From NCBI RefSeq assembly GCF_002761295.1, contig NZ_CP017881.1, forward strand, positions 283,213-347,212: 64,000 bases of DNA, given 5' to 3'. A program made the translations under genes and the position numbers. Source of the stretch: Methanohalophilus portucalensis (GTDB lineage Archaea; Halobacteriota; Methanosarcinia; Methanosarcinales; Methanosarcinaceae). The notes under the pieces were generated by a model. It was not told where the DNA came from. It searched no databases and saw nothing but the letters and a program-made list of their open reading frames with translations. The number at the start of each line of letters is the position of its first letter. The stretch's first letter is position 1. Shown here piece by piece: positions 45,748 to 54,288 of this stretch.

Positions 45748-46325
45748 ATGCGCAGGATAATTCTGGCTTCTACATCTCCCCGGCGCAGGGAATTGCTGAC
45801 ACAGCTCATTGGGGATAGCTTTGAGATGGTCCCTTCTGCTTACAATGAGCTCATGGATGAGGAGTTGGACCCTCCTTCCCAGGTACTTCAGCACGCTCTG
45901 GGAAAAGGTCGTGATGTTACGACAAAATATCCGGATTCTGTGATAATCGCAGCTGACACGGTTGTATCATGCGGCGGAAAACTTCTCGGCAAGCCTTCAG
46001 ATAAAGAAGACGCCATATCTATGTTGGAGATGATAAGTGGCAGAACTGTGGAAGTTTTAACCGGAATTGTAGTTATTTATCCGGTAAAAGGGATTGAGGA
46101 TACTGATATAATATCTACTCAAGTTAGGATGGCGAACCTCTCTCGGCAAGATATTGCAGCTTATGTGAAAACCGGTGAACCAATGGGTAAAGCAGGGGCC
46201 TTTGCCATACAGGGACTTGGTGCTGTGCTTGTGGAAAAAGTGGAAGGGATTTTTTTAATGTGGTCGGCCTTCCTCTTTTCAAGCTTTCGCAGATGTTAAA
46301 AAAGGTAGGTGTAGATGTATTTTAA
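45748..46325 (+). CDS. maf: Maf-type nucleotide pyrophosphatase, frameshifted near the 3' end
   Basis: Maf proteins hydrolyse non-canonical or modified nucleoside triphosphates. IILASTSPRRRELL at the start, IIAADTVV with the catalytic Asp, and GAFAIQGLGAVLVEKVEG are present. After KVEG the frame ends early at 46299 with unrelated residues. Shifting by one base at 46246-46248 (GGG before A and seven T) restores GDFFNVVGLPLFKLSQML and runs to TAA at 46323-46325, the normal end of the family. One G appears to be missing. Sequencing error, true mutation or recoding are all possible. ATG 45748 has GAGG 6 bases upstream. Confidence 0.88.
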
Positions 46326-46326
46326 C

Positions 46327-47403
46327 TCATGCAGGCCGATTTCTGACCTTTTCCTTTAATAGGTAGTAGATTGCACCTGTTGACAGGAGGGTGGTGACCA
46401 CATAGACCATCCAGCCGATGTATGGGATGCTCCCCAGTAGCAGTAGTATGAATATGCCAGCTGCCATCTCCCGCCATCTTGTAGTAGTCCTGCCTAGCAA
46501 TCCGAATAGTTTTTTTCCCAGCCATAAGCCGGCTATTATCCTTGCACAGTAGAGCAAAAAAATCATTATCAATAACAGTATCAATGCTAGGGGGATTCCA
46601 ACCACTGTTACTGCAAGTATAATTGATCCCATGAGGATTCCCAGCAATGATAAAAGGCCGGCTATAGTCTTGTGAATTGGTTTATCCGTGAGATGAAAGG
46701 TCATATCCTCTATGCTATTTGTTGCCAGGTAGAGAATTATCCAGCCGGTTAACAGTAACATTATGTAACGCAATAACCAGAATACAATATCCATGAATCC
46801 ATATCCATTTTCATCGGATTCTGTTATACCCGGTTGCGTTTCTTTAGAGGTAATTCTTTCCCCTTGAATAGTGGCATCAGAAAGGGTTTGTATTTTATCG
46901 GTATCAACATCCAGTTCCCCTGCGACATTCCCGCCAAGTATTATATTCCCGAAGTTTCCTGACACATTGCCCGCAATATCTCCGTAGAGGTATGCCTGAT
47001 TTGTGCTGGCTGCCAGATCTCCTCCAATTGTTGCATTTTCTTCCAGGATGAATTGGCTGCAGCCTGCAATTACATCGTCTCCGATACTTCCTGATATTTT
47101 CAGTGTCCCGGCTGCTATCCTGGCATCATCGGCTATGTTTCCTTGTATTGTTATTGTACCGCCCGCAGCTATCAGATCTCCGGCAATATCTCCGTTGACG
47201 GTAATGGTACCTCCGGTAACGATCAGATCACCGTTTATGTCACTGTTGATCTGCAGATTGCCTCCTGCAGCATAAACATCATCATCGATCTGTTGTAAGA
47301 TTTCCATATCCTCTCCACCATCATATGAGGTGAAGGCAAAAACAGGTTGGATGTTTAACAGTACACCTACCAGTAACAGGATAGCAAAATTTCTGATTTG
47401 TAT
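46327..47403 (-). CDS. Bactofilin-like (polymer-forming) membrane protein with signal peptide; start codon apparently ATA
   Basis: A beta-helical N-terminal half of repeated INGDIAGDLIAAGGTITI-type units (like bactofilin/DUF8173-type proteins) is followed by four or five transmembrane segments in the C-terminal 180 residues. The first ATG (47307) gives 326 residues with no signal. The frame stays open upstream and encodes a good signal peptide (RNFAILLLVGVLLNIQPVFA) with no ATG, GTG or TTG. GGGGGA lies 6 bases before an in-frame ATA at 47401-47403. An upstream stop limits the frame. Start is ATA, or an ATG changed by one base. The gene follows the CrtI-like gene by 50 bases. Confidence 0.7.
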   Translation of the reverse strand: MQIRNFAILLLVGVLLNIQPVFAFTSYDGGEDMEILQQIDDDVYAAGGNLQINSDINGDLIVTGGTITVNGDIAGDLIAAGGTITIQGNIADDARIAAGTLKISGSIGDDVIAGCSQFILEENATIGGDLAASTNQAYLYGDIAGNVSGNFGNIILGGNVAGELDVDTDKIQTLSDATIQGERITSKETQPGITESDENGYGFMDIVFWLLRYIMLLLTGWIILYLATNSIEDMTFHLTDKPIHKTIAGLLSLLGILMGSIILAVTVVGIPLALILLLIMIFLLYCARIIAGLWLGKKLFGLLGRTTTRWREMAAGIFILLLLGSIPYIGWMVYVVTTLLSTGAIYYLLKEKVRNRPA

Positions 47404-47453
47404 AGTATATCCCCCGTAATGAATTGGTTGAAGAGGTATTTAAGGAACACCGG

Positions 47454-48734
47454 TCATTCCCGATGCTGTTGCTTTATGATATCCAGCGTGTTCATAACAC
47501 CCAGGGCAACGCCTTCTACTTCGATGCCTCCTTTTCCCTTTGCCCCGTCCCCAACGACGTAAAGGCTATTGATGGGCGTGGTATTGCCTATATCCGATCC
47601 GGAGGATGCCCGGTTTACGGGCCAGCCGTCATAATATGACTGGGTGAGGATTACTTCGTATTTTTTATTGGGGAAGACTTCCTTGAGATCCTGCAGGCCA
47701 ATTTCAATCTCCTCTTCAAGCTTATCGATTTTTTCCTGCTGGACACTTTGGTGTGCCATTACCAGATGTTTCTCTGCAGGAGCAAGGTTGGGGTCTGTGT
47801 TGGTCACTTCATTGATTCCATTGACCCGGCGGCAGTAAGGTGTCAGGAGAATGCCGTTGTGGCCGATCAAAGGCTCCTCTGAGGCCAGGCATATCTTAAT
47901 TCCTGCAGACGGTTTGGCATTGTCTATTTTTTCTTCATAAGCATTATTAATGGTACCTGAGTCATAAAGATCTCTTGTAAATGGGTGGCCAATATTGCTT
48001 ATTATAACATCGGAGTAATGTTTTTTTCCATCTGCTATTAATCCCCGGGCTGTATTGTTTTCCACAATTATCTGACTCACTTCGGTACTTTTATGAATTT
48101 TTCCGCCATTTGAACGAATTATTTCTACAAGAGCATCCGTAACTCCTTTACATCCACCCATCGGGATTCCTGTTCCTCCATAGCGGTAGAGATTCTCAAA
48201 TATTTCAAAAGCTTCCTCTGCAGGTACATCTCTGTTTGTCAGGCTCAGTGCCCAACCGCAGAATGAGTTGGCGGTTTTGTGTGCGCTATCTTCATTCAGG
48301 TATTTACGAATCCAGTTTTCAAAAGAAATATTTTTAGGAGGCCACCTTCTGGTGGTAACTAGAAGAATTGCAAGTTTGAGCCTGTTCCACATGGAGAATT
48401 GTGAACCATATTGATTGAAAGATATATCTTTAAATCCGGATTTATAATTATTTGAACCATTTGCGGGTATACGGATCATGGCCATAGGTTCACAGGGTAC
48501 GATTTCCACGTCTGCACCTATTTTCCTGAGCAGGTTGCCCAGAGGACCTGTAGAACCATGAGGTATCATGTGCAATGCTCCCGTAGACAGGCTGAAACCG
48601 TGATATTCGATGTTTGTAAACCGCCCTCCTGTAATGGGTAATCTTTCAAAAACTTCTATTTCATGTCCTTCGACTGCGAGTGAAGCCGCGCTTAAAAGAC
48701 CTCCGAGACCTGCTCCGATTACATTGATTTTCAT
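47454..48734 (-). CDS. CrtI/phytoene-desaturase-like flavoprotein, candidate hydroxyarchaeol biosynthesis enzyme
   Basis: A 426-residue FAD protein of the phytoene desaturase/amine oxidase type. The N-terminal dinucleotide fold is INVIGAGLGGLLSAASLAVEGHEIEVFE with GGRF after it. The C-terminal LYVVGDGAKGKGGIEVEGVALGV closes the FAD site. From memory, a phytoene-desaturase homologue of Methanosarcina acetivorans was reported to form the hydroxyl group of hydroxyarchaeol, and this gene is a plausible counterpart. It is preceded by a small ferredoxin gene whose stop overlaps its ATG (ATGA), mirroring the geranylgeranyl reductase locus. Confidence 0.75.
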   Translation of the reverse strand: MKINVIGAGLGGLLSAASLAVEGHEIEVFERLPITGGRFTNIEYHGFSLSTGALHMIPHGSTGPLGNLLRKIGADVEIVPCEPMAMIRIPANGSNNYKSGFKDISFNQYGSQFSMWNRLKLAILLVTTRRWPPKNISFENWIRKYLNEDSAHKTANSFCGWALSLTNRDVPAEEAFEIFENLYRYGGTGIPMGGCKGVTDALVEIIRSNGGKIHKSTEVSQIIVENNTARGLIADGKKHYSDVIISNIGHPFTRDLYDSGTINNAYEEKIDNAKPSAGIKICLASEEPLIGHNGILLTPYCRRVNGINEVTNTDPNLAPAEKHLVMAHQSVQQEKIDKLEEEIEIGLQDLKEVFPNKKYEVILTQSYYDGWPVNRASSGSDIGNTTPINSLYVVGDGAKGKGGIEVEGVALGVMNTLDIIKQQHRE

Positions 48735-48892
48735 TTTTCAGCCTCGATAGCCTTAAGGGGACAGTAGAATGCACATACGCCGCAGTTGGTACATTTGTCA
48801 GTAATATATGCATTTCCTTTGACTACAATGGCATCCTGTTTGCAGAAAGCGGTACATTGTCCGCATCCGACACATTTTTCATTGACTCGCAT
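48731..48892 (-). CDS. 2[4Fe-4S] ferredoxin paired with the CrtI-like flavoprotein
   Basis: A 53-residue ferredoxin with two complete cluster motifs: C7-C10-C13-C17 and C34-C37-C40-C44-Pro. ATG 48892 is chosen because GGAG lies 7 bases before it; an in-frame ATG at 48967 would add an unrelated tail. Its stop overlaps the start of the flavoprotein gene by 4 bases. Probable electron carrier for that enzyme. Confidence 0.88.
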   Translation of the reverse strand: MRVNEKCVGCGQCTAFCKQDAIVVKGNAYITDKCTNCGVCAFYCPLKAIEAEK

Positions 48893-49044
48893 ATGATTCT
48901 CCGCTATTCTGGTAGGTGTAATATGTTTTGAATTCTGATATGGATTGGAATTGAGATGAATACACAATTTATTAATATTTAGTTTTCGTTACTTTAAAGG
49001 TAGTAATTGTGGAAGCGACCCATTGTTAATTATCAATGGTGATA

Positions 49045-49052
49045 GTTATATA
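49045..49052 (+). promoter_or_regulatory. TATA box of the DUF22 gene
   Basis: GTTATATA predicts a start near 49073, supporting ATG 49087 over the in-frame start at 49036, which would precede the promoter. Confidence 0.5.
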
Positions 49053-49086
49053 TCTCCTTGTTCATATATTCTTAAATGGTGATTGG

Positions 49087-49506
49087 ATGTCTGCAGAGAT
49101 AATACAGGTAGTATCCCGGAAAAAGGGTGAAATTGTTTCAAAAAAGGTAAAGGCAGCGCCCTATGAATTTACTATCGCAACTCGTGCAAGATGGGAAATG
49201 GTGATTGCGGATAACGATCTGGAAATCAGGGCAGGAGAATACAAAAAGATTCCTGTAAGGGAAATCACCCTTGATCCAGATACTCTTGCAATGCCATGCG
49301 CTTTTACTTATCATGCGGTTGCTTCTGTTCTCAAGATTGCTTCTACTGAGGGGGCATGTCCTGTGGATAAAGAGCGTACTGTCAGGTATGCATATGTCTT
49401 CGGCCAGACAAATGGAAAAATCAGGGAAGGGGACCTTCTCGGCGTCCTGAATGTTTTCCCGATAATGTTTACCAGGGAAGCCATGACTCCTACTGAAGTT
49501 GATTGA
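49087..49506 (+). CDS. DUF22 domain protein
   Basis: A 139-residue protein of the archaeal DUF22 family, largely confined to methanogens and relatives and without known function. Conserved-looking stretches are RARWEMVIADNDLEIRAGEYKKIPV and the C-terminal YVFGQTNGKIREGDLLGVLNVFPI. ATG 49087 directly follows GGTGATTGG. No signal or membrane segment remains once the longer start is dropped. Its stop overlaps the region ahead of the next zinc-ribbon gene by a short gap (11 bases). Confidence 0.82.
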   Translation: MSAEIIQVVSRKKGEIVSKKVKAAPYEFTIATRARWEMVIADNDLEIRAGEYKKIPVREITLDPDTLAMPCAFTYHAVASVLKIASTEGACPVDKERTVRYAYVFGQTNGKIREGDLLGVLNVFPIMFTREAMTPTEVD

Positions 49507-49517
49507 GGGGTATTGGG

Positions 49518-50024
49518 ATGGAAACCTGTTTGATCTGTGGTGAGGCTCAGGATTATAAACAGTATGGTAATTACAATATCTGTACTACCTGTGCTGATGT
49601 TATGGAAGATGTGATGGGGGAATTTTTCCTCCGTACAATTTGTAATTGCTCCAAACCCCAGTCACATGAAACGTATTTCAGTTATTTGAACAGTACCTCA
49701 AAATACATTTCTGATTACAAGAAAATCACATCCCGTTCGAAAAAATATGAAAGACATATTTCCGAAAAAGCTTCGGATGCGATTGAAAAAGTGGAAGTCC
49801 CTTCAAAGCAGCGATATTTTGAAAGAATGCAGACTGTTGTAAAATGGCTGGAAGACAACCCGGCGTTTTATCATTATTATTTTAAGAAATATTATGTATG
49901 TCCTTCTTGTGGCGCTTCTATCTTTGACAGGTATTCAAAAGAGGAAGTAGGGGATTGGATTGTTATTTCCTGTTCGGAATGTGGTGAGCTGATTAAGAAA
50001 TACTTCGCTCCAAAAACTCTTTGA
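49518..50024 (+). CDS. Two-zinc-ribbon hypothetical protein upstream of fpo
   Basis: A 168-residue protein with an N-terminal Cys set (CLICG, later CTTC), a mid ICNCSK stretch and a C-terminal ribbon (YVCPSCGASIFDR, then SCSECGEL). The middle is basic and helical. GAGGGG is about 7 bases before ATG 49518. No family recognised. M. acetivorans has a gene called fpoP ahead of its fpo operon; I cannot tell whether this is its counterpart, and about 250 bases with a likely promoter separate it from fpoA. Confidence 0.7.
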   Translation: METCLICGEAQDYKQYGNYNICTTCADVMEDVMGEFFLRTICNCSKPQSHETYFSYLNSTSKYISDYKKITSRSKKYERHISEKASDAIEKVEVPSKQRYFERMQTVVKWLEDNPAFYHYYFKKYYVCPSCGASIFDRYSKEEVGDWIVISCSECGELIKKYFAPKTL

Positions 50025-50272
50025 TATATACATTCCCTACTATTTTTTAATTTCAGCCATATTTGTATTTTGTATTTCTCACGTCTTGTGTAATGCCTTT
50101 TTTTAAATCAACTTTTGATTATAAAGCGTGATAAATCCAATATGTTTTTATGTGATGATTCATTAGAAGATTCAAAATAAAATCCAGTGGACCATTTATT
50201 ATACAAATGCAGTGACGTTACATAAAGTCAATTGGTTCACATTTATTTGATATTCATAATCAGGTGAGTTAT
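50025..50272 (+). promoter_or_regulatory. Intergenic region with terminator-like tract and fpo promoter
   Basis: A 248-base AT-rich spacer. A run of seven T near 50098 and a small AATCAA-CTT-TTGATT hairpin just after it can end the upstream transcript. TTATTATA near 50195 and other AT boxes (ATTATAAAG near 50119, CATTTATTT near 50240) are candidate TATA boxes for the fpo operon; which one is used cannot be chosen. AGGTGA lies 7 bases before the fpoA ATG. Confidence 0.45.
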
Positions 50273-50662
50273 ATGTCAGATAGTAATATCGTATATAGTT
50301 ACATCCCGGTTGCGGTGTTTCTTGTCGTCTCACTACTGATGCCTCCAATGACGATGCTGATCGTAAAATTGCTCAGTCCAAGGAGCAAAGGCGCGGAGAA
50401 ATATTCCACTTATGAGTCTGGTTCGGTTCCTACCGGCCCTGCACGTATCCAGTTTAGTGTGGAATACTATCTCTATGCGATCGCATTCGTGTTGTTTGAT
50501 ATCGAAGTCCTCTTCCTTTACCCGTGGGCTATGATATACAGAGGTAATACAGGAGTAGATACGACGGTAGCGGTAGTCGAAATGCTTGTGTTCATTTTTG
50601 TTCTCCTGTTCGGTTATGCATTCTTATGGAAGAAGGGGGCCCTTAAATGGATGAAGAATTAA
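50273..50662 (+). CDS. fpoA: F420H2 dehydrogenase subunit FpoA
   Basis: A membrane subunit homologous to NuoA/ND3 of complex I, 129 residues with three transmembrane helices. The ND3-type loop YESGSVPTGPARIQFSVEYYLYAIAFVLFDIE is clear. ATG 50273 with AGGTGA upstream is preferred over an in-frame GTG at 50264. It is the first gene of the fpo operon, which moves electrons from F420H2 (via FpoF, not in this window) to methanophenazine and pumps protons. Its end overlaps fpoB by 16 bases. Confidence 0.95.
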   Translation: MSDSNIVYSYIPVAVFLVVSLLMPPMTMLIVKLLSPRSKGAEKYSTYESGSVPTGPARIQFSVEYYLYAIAFVLFDIEVLFLYPWAMIYRGNTGVDTTVAVVEMLVFIFVLLFGYAFLWKKGALKWMKN

Positions 50663-51222
50663 AAGAAAAATCCTATGAACAGCCCGTTGCTAAAGAACAG
50701 GGTGCAGAAGAAGAAAATATTCCCGGTGTGGTAACCACCACTTCAAAGGAAATAAATAAATTCCTCCAGAAGACCAAAGCTCAGGACTTTATAAACTGGG
50801 GTCGTAAGAACTCTTTATGGTTTATGGCCCAGGCAATGGGATGCTGTGGTGTAGAGATTATTGTAACAGGTATGTCTCCTATGGATACCGATCGTTTTGG
50901 TATCATTCCCAGGAACTCTCCCAGACAGGCAGATGTTATGATAATCAGTGGGTATGTTACAAAGAAATATCTTCCCGCTCTCAAGAAATTATATGATCAG
51001 ATGCCTTCTCCTAAATGGGTAATCTGCATGGGTGACTGTTCTATAAGTGGCGGTCCCTTTTACGAGTCCTACAGTACCGTACAGAATATAGATGAGATAT
51101 TCCCGGTTGATGTTTTCATCCCCGGCTGTCCTCCCAGACCTGAAGCATTAATTCAGGGCTTCCTTGAAATCCAGAAAAAGATTGAAGCCAGGGAAGACAA
51201 GGGTTCAGGATATGATAGGTGA
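50647..51222 (+). CDS. fpoB: F420H2 dehydrogenase subunit FpoB
   Basis: A NuoB-like subunit, 191 residues, binding the terminal N2 [4Fe-4S] cluster. Ligand Cys are in AQAMGCCGVE, CMGDCSISGG and PGCPPRPEALIQG, all intact. The N-terminal 45 residues are a charged extension. ATG 50647 overlaps the end of fpoA. Confidence 0.96.
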   Translation: MDEELKEKSYEQPVAKEQGAEEENIPGVVTTTSKEINKFLQKTKAQDFINWGRKNSLWFMAQAMGCCGVEIIVTGMSPMDTDRFGIIPRNSPRQADVMIISGYVTKKYLPALKKLYDQMPSPKWVICMGDCSISGGPFYESYSTVQNIDEIFPVDVFIPGCPPRPEALIQGFLEIQKKIEAREDKGSGYDR

Positions 51223-51226
51223 TATC

Positions 51227-51703
51227 ATGGATGCGGAAAAGATTATTGATTCACTGACTAGTAAGTTCCCGGAAGCAATCTCAGATACAAACACCGAGTC
51301 TGAAAGACGCATTTCTGCATATGCTGATGCTGATAATATTGTGGAAATATGCCAGTATCTAAAAGATGAACTCCAGTTTGGACACCTTTGTTCTGAAACA
51401 GCGGTAGATTTGATTCAGAAAAACGAAATTGATGTTGTGTATCACATAGGTTCTTATGATCATCCGGTAGTGCTGACATTGAAAGCCAAACTTCCCAGGG
51501 ATAAACCGCAGATTGAATCTGTTGTACCGGTTTACTGGAATGCTAACTGGTATGAAAGGGAAACCTATGAGTTATTTGGTGTACAGTACAAGAATCATCC
51601 GGACCTGAGAAACCTTGTCCTTCCGGACGAATTGTTGGGAGACTGGCCTCTACGTAAGGATTACGAAGGATTCCCCCAAAATACTGCTAAAAACCTGGTG
51701 TGA
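51227..51703 (+). CDS. fpoC: F420H2 dehydrogenase subunit FpoC
   Basis: A NuoC-like 158-residue hydrophilic subunit of the connecting arm. The family end ANWYERETYELFGVQYKNHPDLRNLVLPDELLGDWPLRKDY-type block is present (about 105-150). ATG 51227 has GGTGAT upstream; the alternative starts at 51164 and 51212 would overlap fpoB. Confidence 0.94.
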   Translation: MDAEKIIDSLTSKFPEAISDTNTESERRISAYADADNIVEICQYLKDELQFGHLCSETAVDLIQKNEIDVVYHIGSYDHPVVLTLKAKLPRDKPQIESVVPVYWNANWYERETYELFGVQYKNHPDLRNLVLPDELLGDWPLRKDYEGFPQNTAKNLV

Positions 51704-51712
51704 GTGATAAAT

Positions 51713-52837
51713 ATGGATACTAATGTTGGTCCTGATGAGATGCTTATCCACCTGGGTCCTCAGCATGTTGCACAACCCGGACCTTTCAGACTGAATGTCA
51801 AAGTGAAAGGTGAGACTGTGCAGGACTCTGAGGTCGAGATTGGTTTCATCCATAAGGGCATTGAAAAAATACTGGAAAGCAAGACCTATCTTCAAGGCAT
51901 TCCTGTGGTTGACAGGGCATGTTACCTTGCAGCCCTTTCCAATGAGGAAGCATTCGTGGGCAGCGTAGAAAAACTTGTAGGCATTGAACCAACTGAAAGG
52001 TCACAGTATATCAGGGTTATAGTTGAAGAACTTTCCAGGATACAGAGTCACCTGCTTGGATATGCGGAATATGCTTCTTTCCTTGGATTTGTCTCAATGT
52101 TCATGTACCCGATAGCTGTAAGGGAAAAAGTACTGGAACTTCTTGAAATGACCACCGGTGCAAGGATTACGCACTCATACCTTCGTTTTGGTGGTGTACG
52201 TGACGATCTGCCGGAAGGTTTCGAGGCAAAATGCAAGGAAACATTCGAGTACGTCAGAAAAGGTGTTGAGGAATGGGGCGAGTTGATGAAAACCGATATG
52301 ATCTACAGGGAACGTACTGTAGGAGTCGGTGTCCTTACTCCTGATATAGCCAGCGACCTGGGAGTTTCCGGTCCGCCACTGCGTGCAACAGGTGTTGCTT
52401 TTGATATAAGGAAAGATGATCCTTATCTTGTTTATGATGATTTTGACTTCAAGGTTTGTACCGAAACTGCAGGAGATATTGACGCACGTATCTGGGTGCG
52501 TATCGCAGAAATATACGAAAGTATGTATATTATCGAGCAGGCTCTTGACCAGATACCTTCCGGTCCACTATTCCCGGAAAACCTCCCGTATGATCGCAGG
52601 TCCCCTGTCATGAGGGTTCCTGAGGGCGAGGTTTTCCACAGGGTTGAGGATCCAAGAGGAGAAATGGGATTCTATATGGTTTCCGACGGTTCAGACAAGC
52701 CATATCGTGTAAAGATCAGAGGTCCCGTATACCCTACAATGCAGGCACTGCCACCTCTTATAAAAGGCACCCAGCTTGCAGATGTTGTAGCGATTGCGGG
52801 AAGTATGGACGCATGTACCAGTGAGGCGGATAGGTGA
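51713..52837 (+). CDS. fpoD: F420H2 dehydrogenase subunit FpoD
   Basis: A NuoD-like (49-kDa type) 374-residue subunit forming the quinone-analogue (methanophenazine) site with FpoB. HLGPQHVAQPGPFRL near the N-terminus and the VVAIAGSMDACTSEADR C-terminal region match the family, including the conserved Asp and Arg at the end. ATG 51713 is preferred to GTG 51704, which abuts the fpoC stop. Confidence 0.96.
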   Translation: MDTNVGPDEMLIHLGPQHVAQPGPFRLNVKVKGETVQDSEVEIGFIHKGIEKILESKTYLQGIPVVDRACYLAALSNEEAFVGSVEKLVGIEPTERSQYIRVIVEELSRIQSHLLGYAEYASFLGFVSMFMYPIAVREKVLELLEMTTGARITHSYLRFGGVRDDLPEGFEAKCKETFEYVRKGVEEWGELMKTDMIYRERTVGVGVLTPDIASDLGVSGPPLRATGVAFDIRKDDPYLVYDDFDFKVCTETAGDIDARIWVRIAEIYESMYIIEQALDQIPSGPLFPENLPYDRRSPVMRVPEGEVFHRVEDPRGEMGFYMVSDGSDKPYRVKIRGPVYPTMQALPPLIKGTQLADVVAIAGSMDACTSEADR

Positions 52838-52841
52838 AAAT

Positions 52842-53870
52842 ATGTTCGATATTCCAGCAAACATTTTTCCATGGGTAAAAGCAATCGTTGGTCTTGCGCT
52901 AATAGGAGCTCTTTTTGGAGCCGGAATGGCCGCTATCTGGATTGAACGTAAACTTGCCGGTGATATACAGGAAAGATATGGTCCCAACAGGGTAGGTCCG
53001 ATGGGTCTGCTGCAGCTTGTTGCGGATGCAATCAAATTGTTTACAAAAGAAGATATTATTCCTGCCAGAGTGGACAAGATTCTGTATATAGGTGCACCGA
53101 TAGTAATTATGATGTCGGTCTTTTTGATGCTTGTTGCTATTCCCTTCGGGGCTGTTTACATAAACGGTGTCGAATATGTATTGGCAGCAACCCAGATGGA
53201 CATAAGTATTCTCTACATTGAAGCCGTTTCTGCTATTGCCGTTATCGGTATATTTGTACTCGGATACGGACAGAATAACAAGTATGCAATGATGGGTACT
53301 TTCCGTAACTTTGCAAGAATGATCGGCTATGAGATTCCTCTGGGAATCACCATCGTAAGTGTTGCCGTGATGGCAGGCTCTCTTGATGTGGTTGAGATCG
53401 TCCATGCCCAGAGTCCCATATGGTATGCATTCCTGCAACCTATTGGTTTCATAGTATTCTTCATTGCTATGATGGCTGATATGGGTCGTCTTCCTTTCGA
53501 CCAGAATGAGGCTGAAGAAGAACTTCAGGCTGGTGTTTTTACTGAATACAGTGGCATGAGATTCGGTCTGGGATTCTTCGCAGAATACTTCCATTTGATT
53601 CTCGGTTCATTCCTGATTTCACTGCTTTTCCTGGGTGGATGGAACCTTCCGGGATTTGTAACTGATAATATTGTACTTGGAATAATCCTTCCAACACTGT
53701 TCCTCATAGCCAAGGCAACGATCGTTATGATGTTTATTATAATGATGCGTTGGGCTGTTCCGAGGTTCAGGATCGACCAGGTGGTTGATCTTAGCTGGAA
53801 GAAACTCCTGCCCCTCTCCCTGTTGAACCTTGGATGGGCCATTGCATTAGGTTTGTATCTGGGAGCGTGA
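52842..53870 (+). CDS. fpoH: F420H2 dehydrogenase subunit FpoH
   Basis: A NuoH/ND1-like membrane subunit, 342 residues with about eight transmembrane helices. The AAIWIERKLAGDIQERYGPNRVGPMG stretch and ADMGRLPFDQNEAEEELQAG are family hallmarks. AGGTGA precedes ATG 52842; the in-frame ATG at 52794 lies inside fpoD. Confidence 0.96.
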   Translation: MFDIPANIFPWVKAIVGLALIGALFGAGMAAIWIERKLAGDIQERYGPNRVGPMGLLQLVADAIKLFTKEDIIPARVDKILYIGAPIVIMMSVFLMLVAIPFGAVYINGVEYVLAATQMDISILYIEAVSAIAVIGIFVLGYGQNNKYAMMGTFRNFARMIGYEIPLGITIVSVAVMAGSLDVVEIVHAQSPIWYAFLQPIGFIVFFIAMMADMGRLPFDQNEAEEELQAGVFTEYSGMRFGLGFFAEYFHLILGSFLISLLFLGGWNLPGFVTDNIVLGIILPTLFLIAKATIVMMFIIMMRWAVPRFRIDQVVDLSWKKLLPLSLLNLGWAIALGLYLGA

Positions 53871-53874
53871 TTAG

Positions 53875-54288
53875 ATGGTTCTGAAAAATATCACAAGAGC
53901 TTTAAAGAACATCCGAAAGCCCCGTGTTACCAGAATGTATCCTGAAATACGCTCGGAATTGCCTGAAAGGTTCAGAGGGCTGCAAAAACTTGATAAAAGT
54001 AAATGCATCGGGTGTGGAATATGTGCAAATACCTGTCCCAACTGCGCAATCAAGATTGTGAGGGCCAGGGTAAGTAAAGATAGTACCAAGACCCGGTGGT
54101 TCCCCGAAATAGATGTGGGCCACTGCCTGTTTTGTGGTCTGTGTATTGACCAGTGTCCGCAGGATGCCCTCTCAAGTTCAAAGATTTATACAGATGGTAT
54201 AATCACGTGGAAACATGAGGATCTTCTCTTTACACCAGACCAACTGGCAAGGGAAGAACCTATTGACGCACCGGAGGCTGAACAATGA
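53875..54288 (+). CDS. fpoI: F420H2 dehydrogenase subunit FpoI
   Basis: A NuoI-like 137-residue ferredoxin subunit with two [4Fe-4S] clusters: CIGCGICANTCP and CLFCGLCIDQCP. The N-terminus carries the family's PRVTRMYPEIRSELPERFRG leader. Its stop overlaps the fpoJ start by 4 bases. Confidence 0.95.
   Translation: MVLKNITRALKNIRKPRVTRMYPEIRSELPERFRGLQKLDKSKCIGCGICANTCPNCAIKIVRARVSKDSTKTRWFPEIDVGHCLFCGLCIDQCPQDALSSSKIYTDGIITWKHEDLLFTPDQLAREEPIDAPEAEQ

Noticed and set aside
46850..47290. Periodic repeats in the bactofilin-like gene, considered as a DNA repeat array
   Set aside because: Periodicity is at the protein level (beta-helix rungs); the DNA units are too diverged to be a repeat array.
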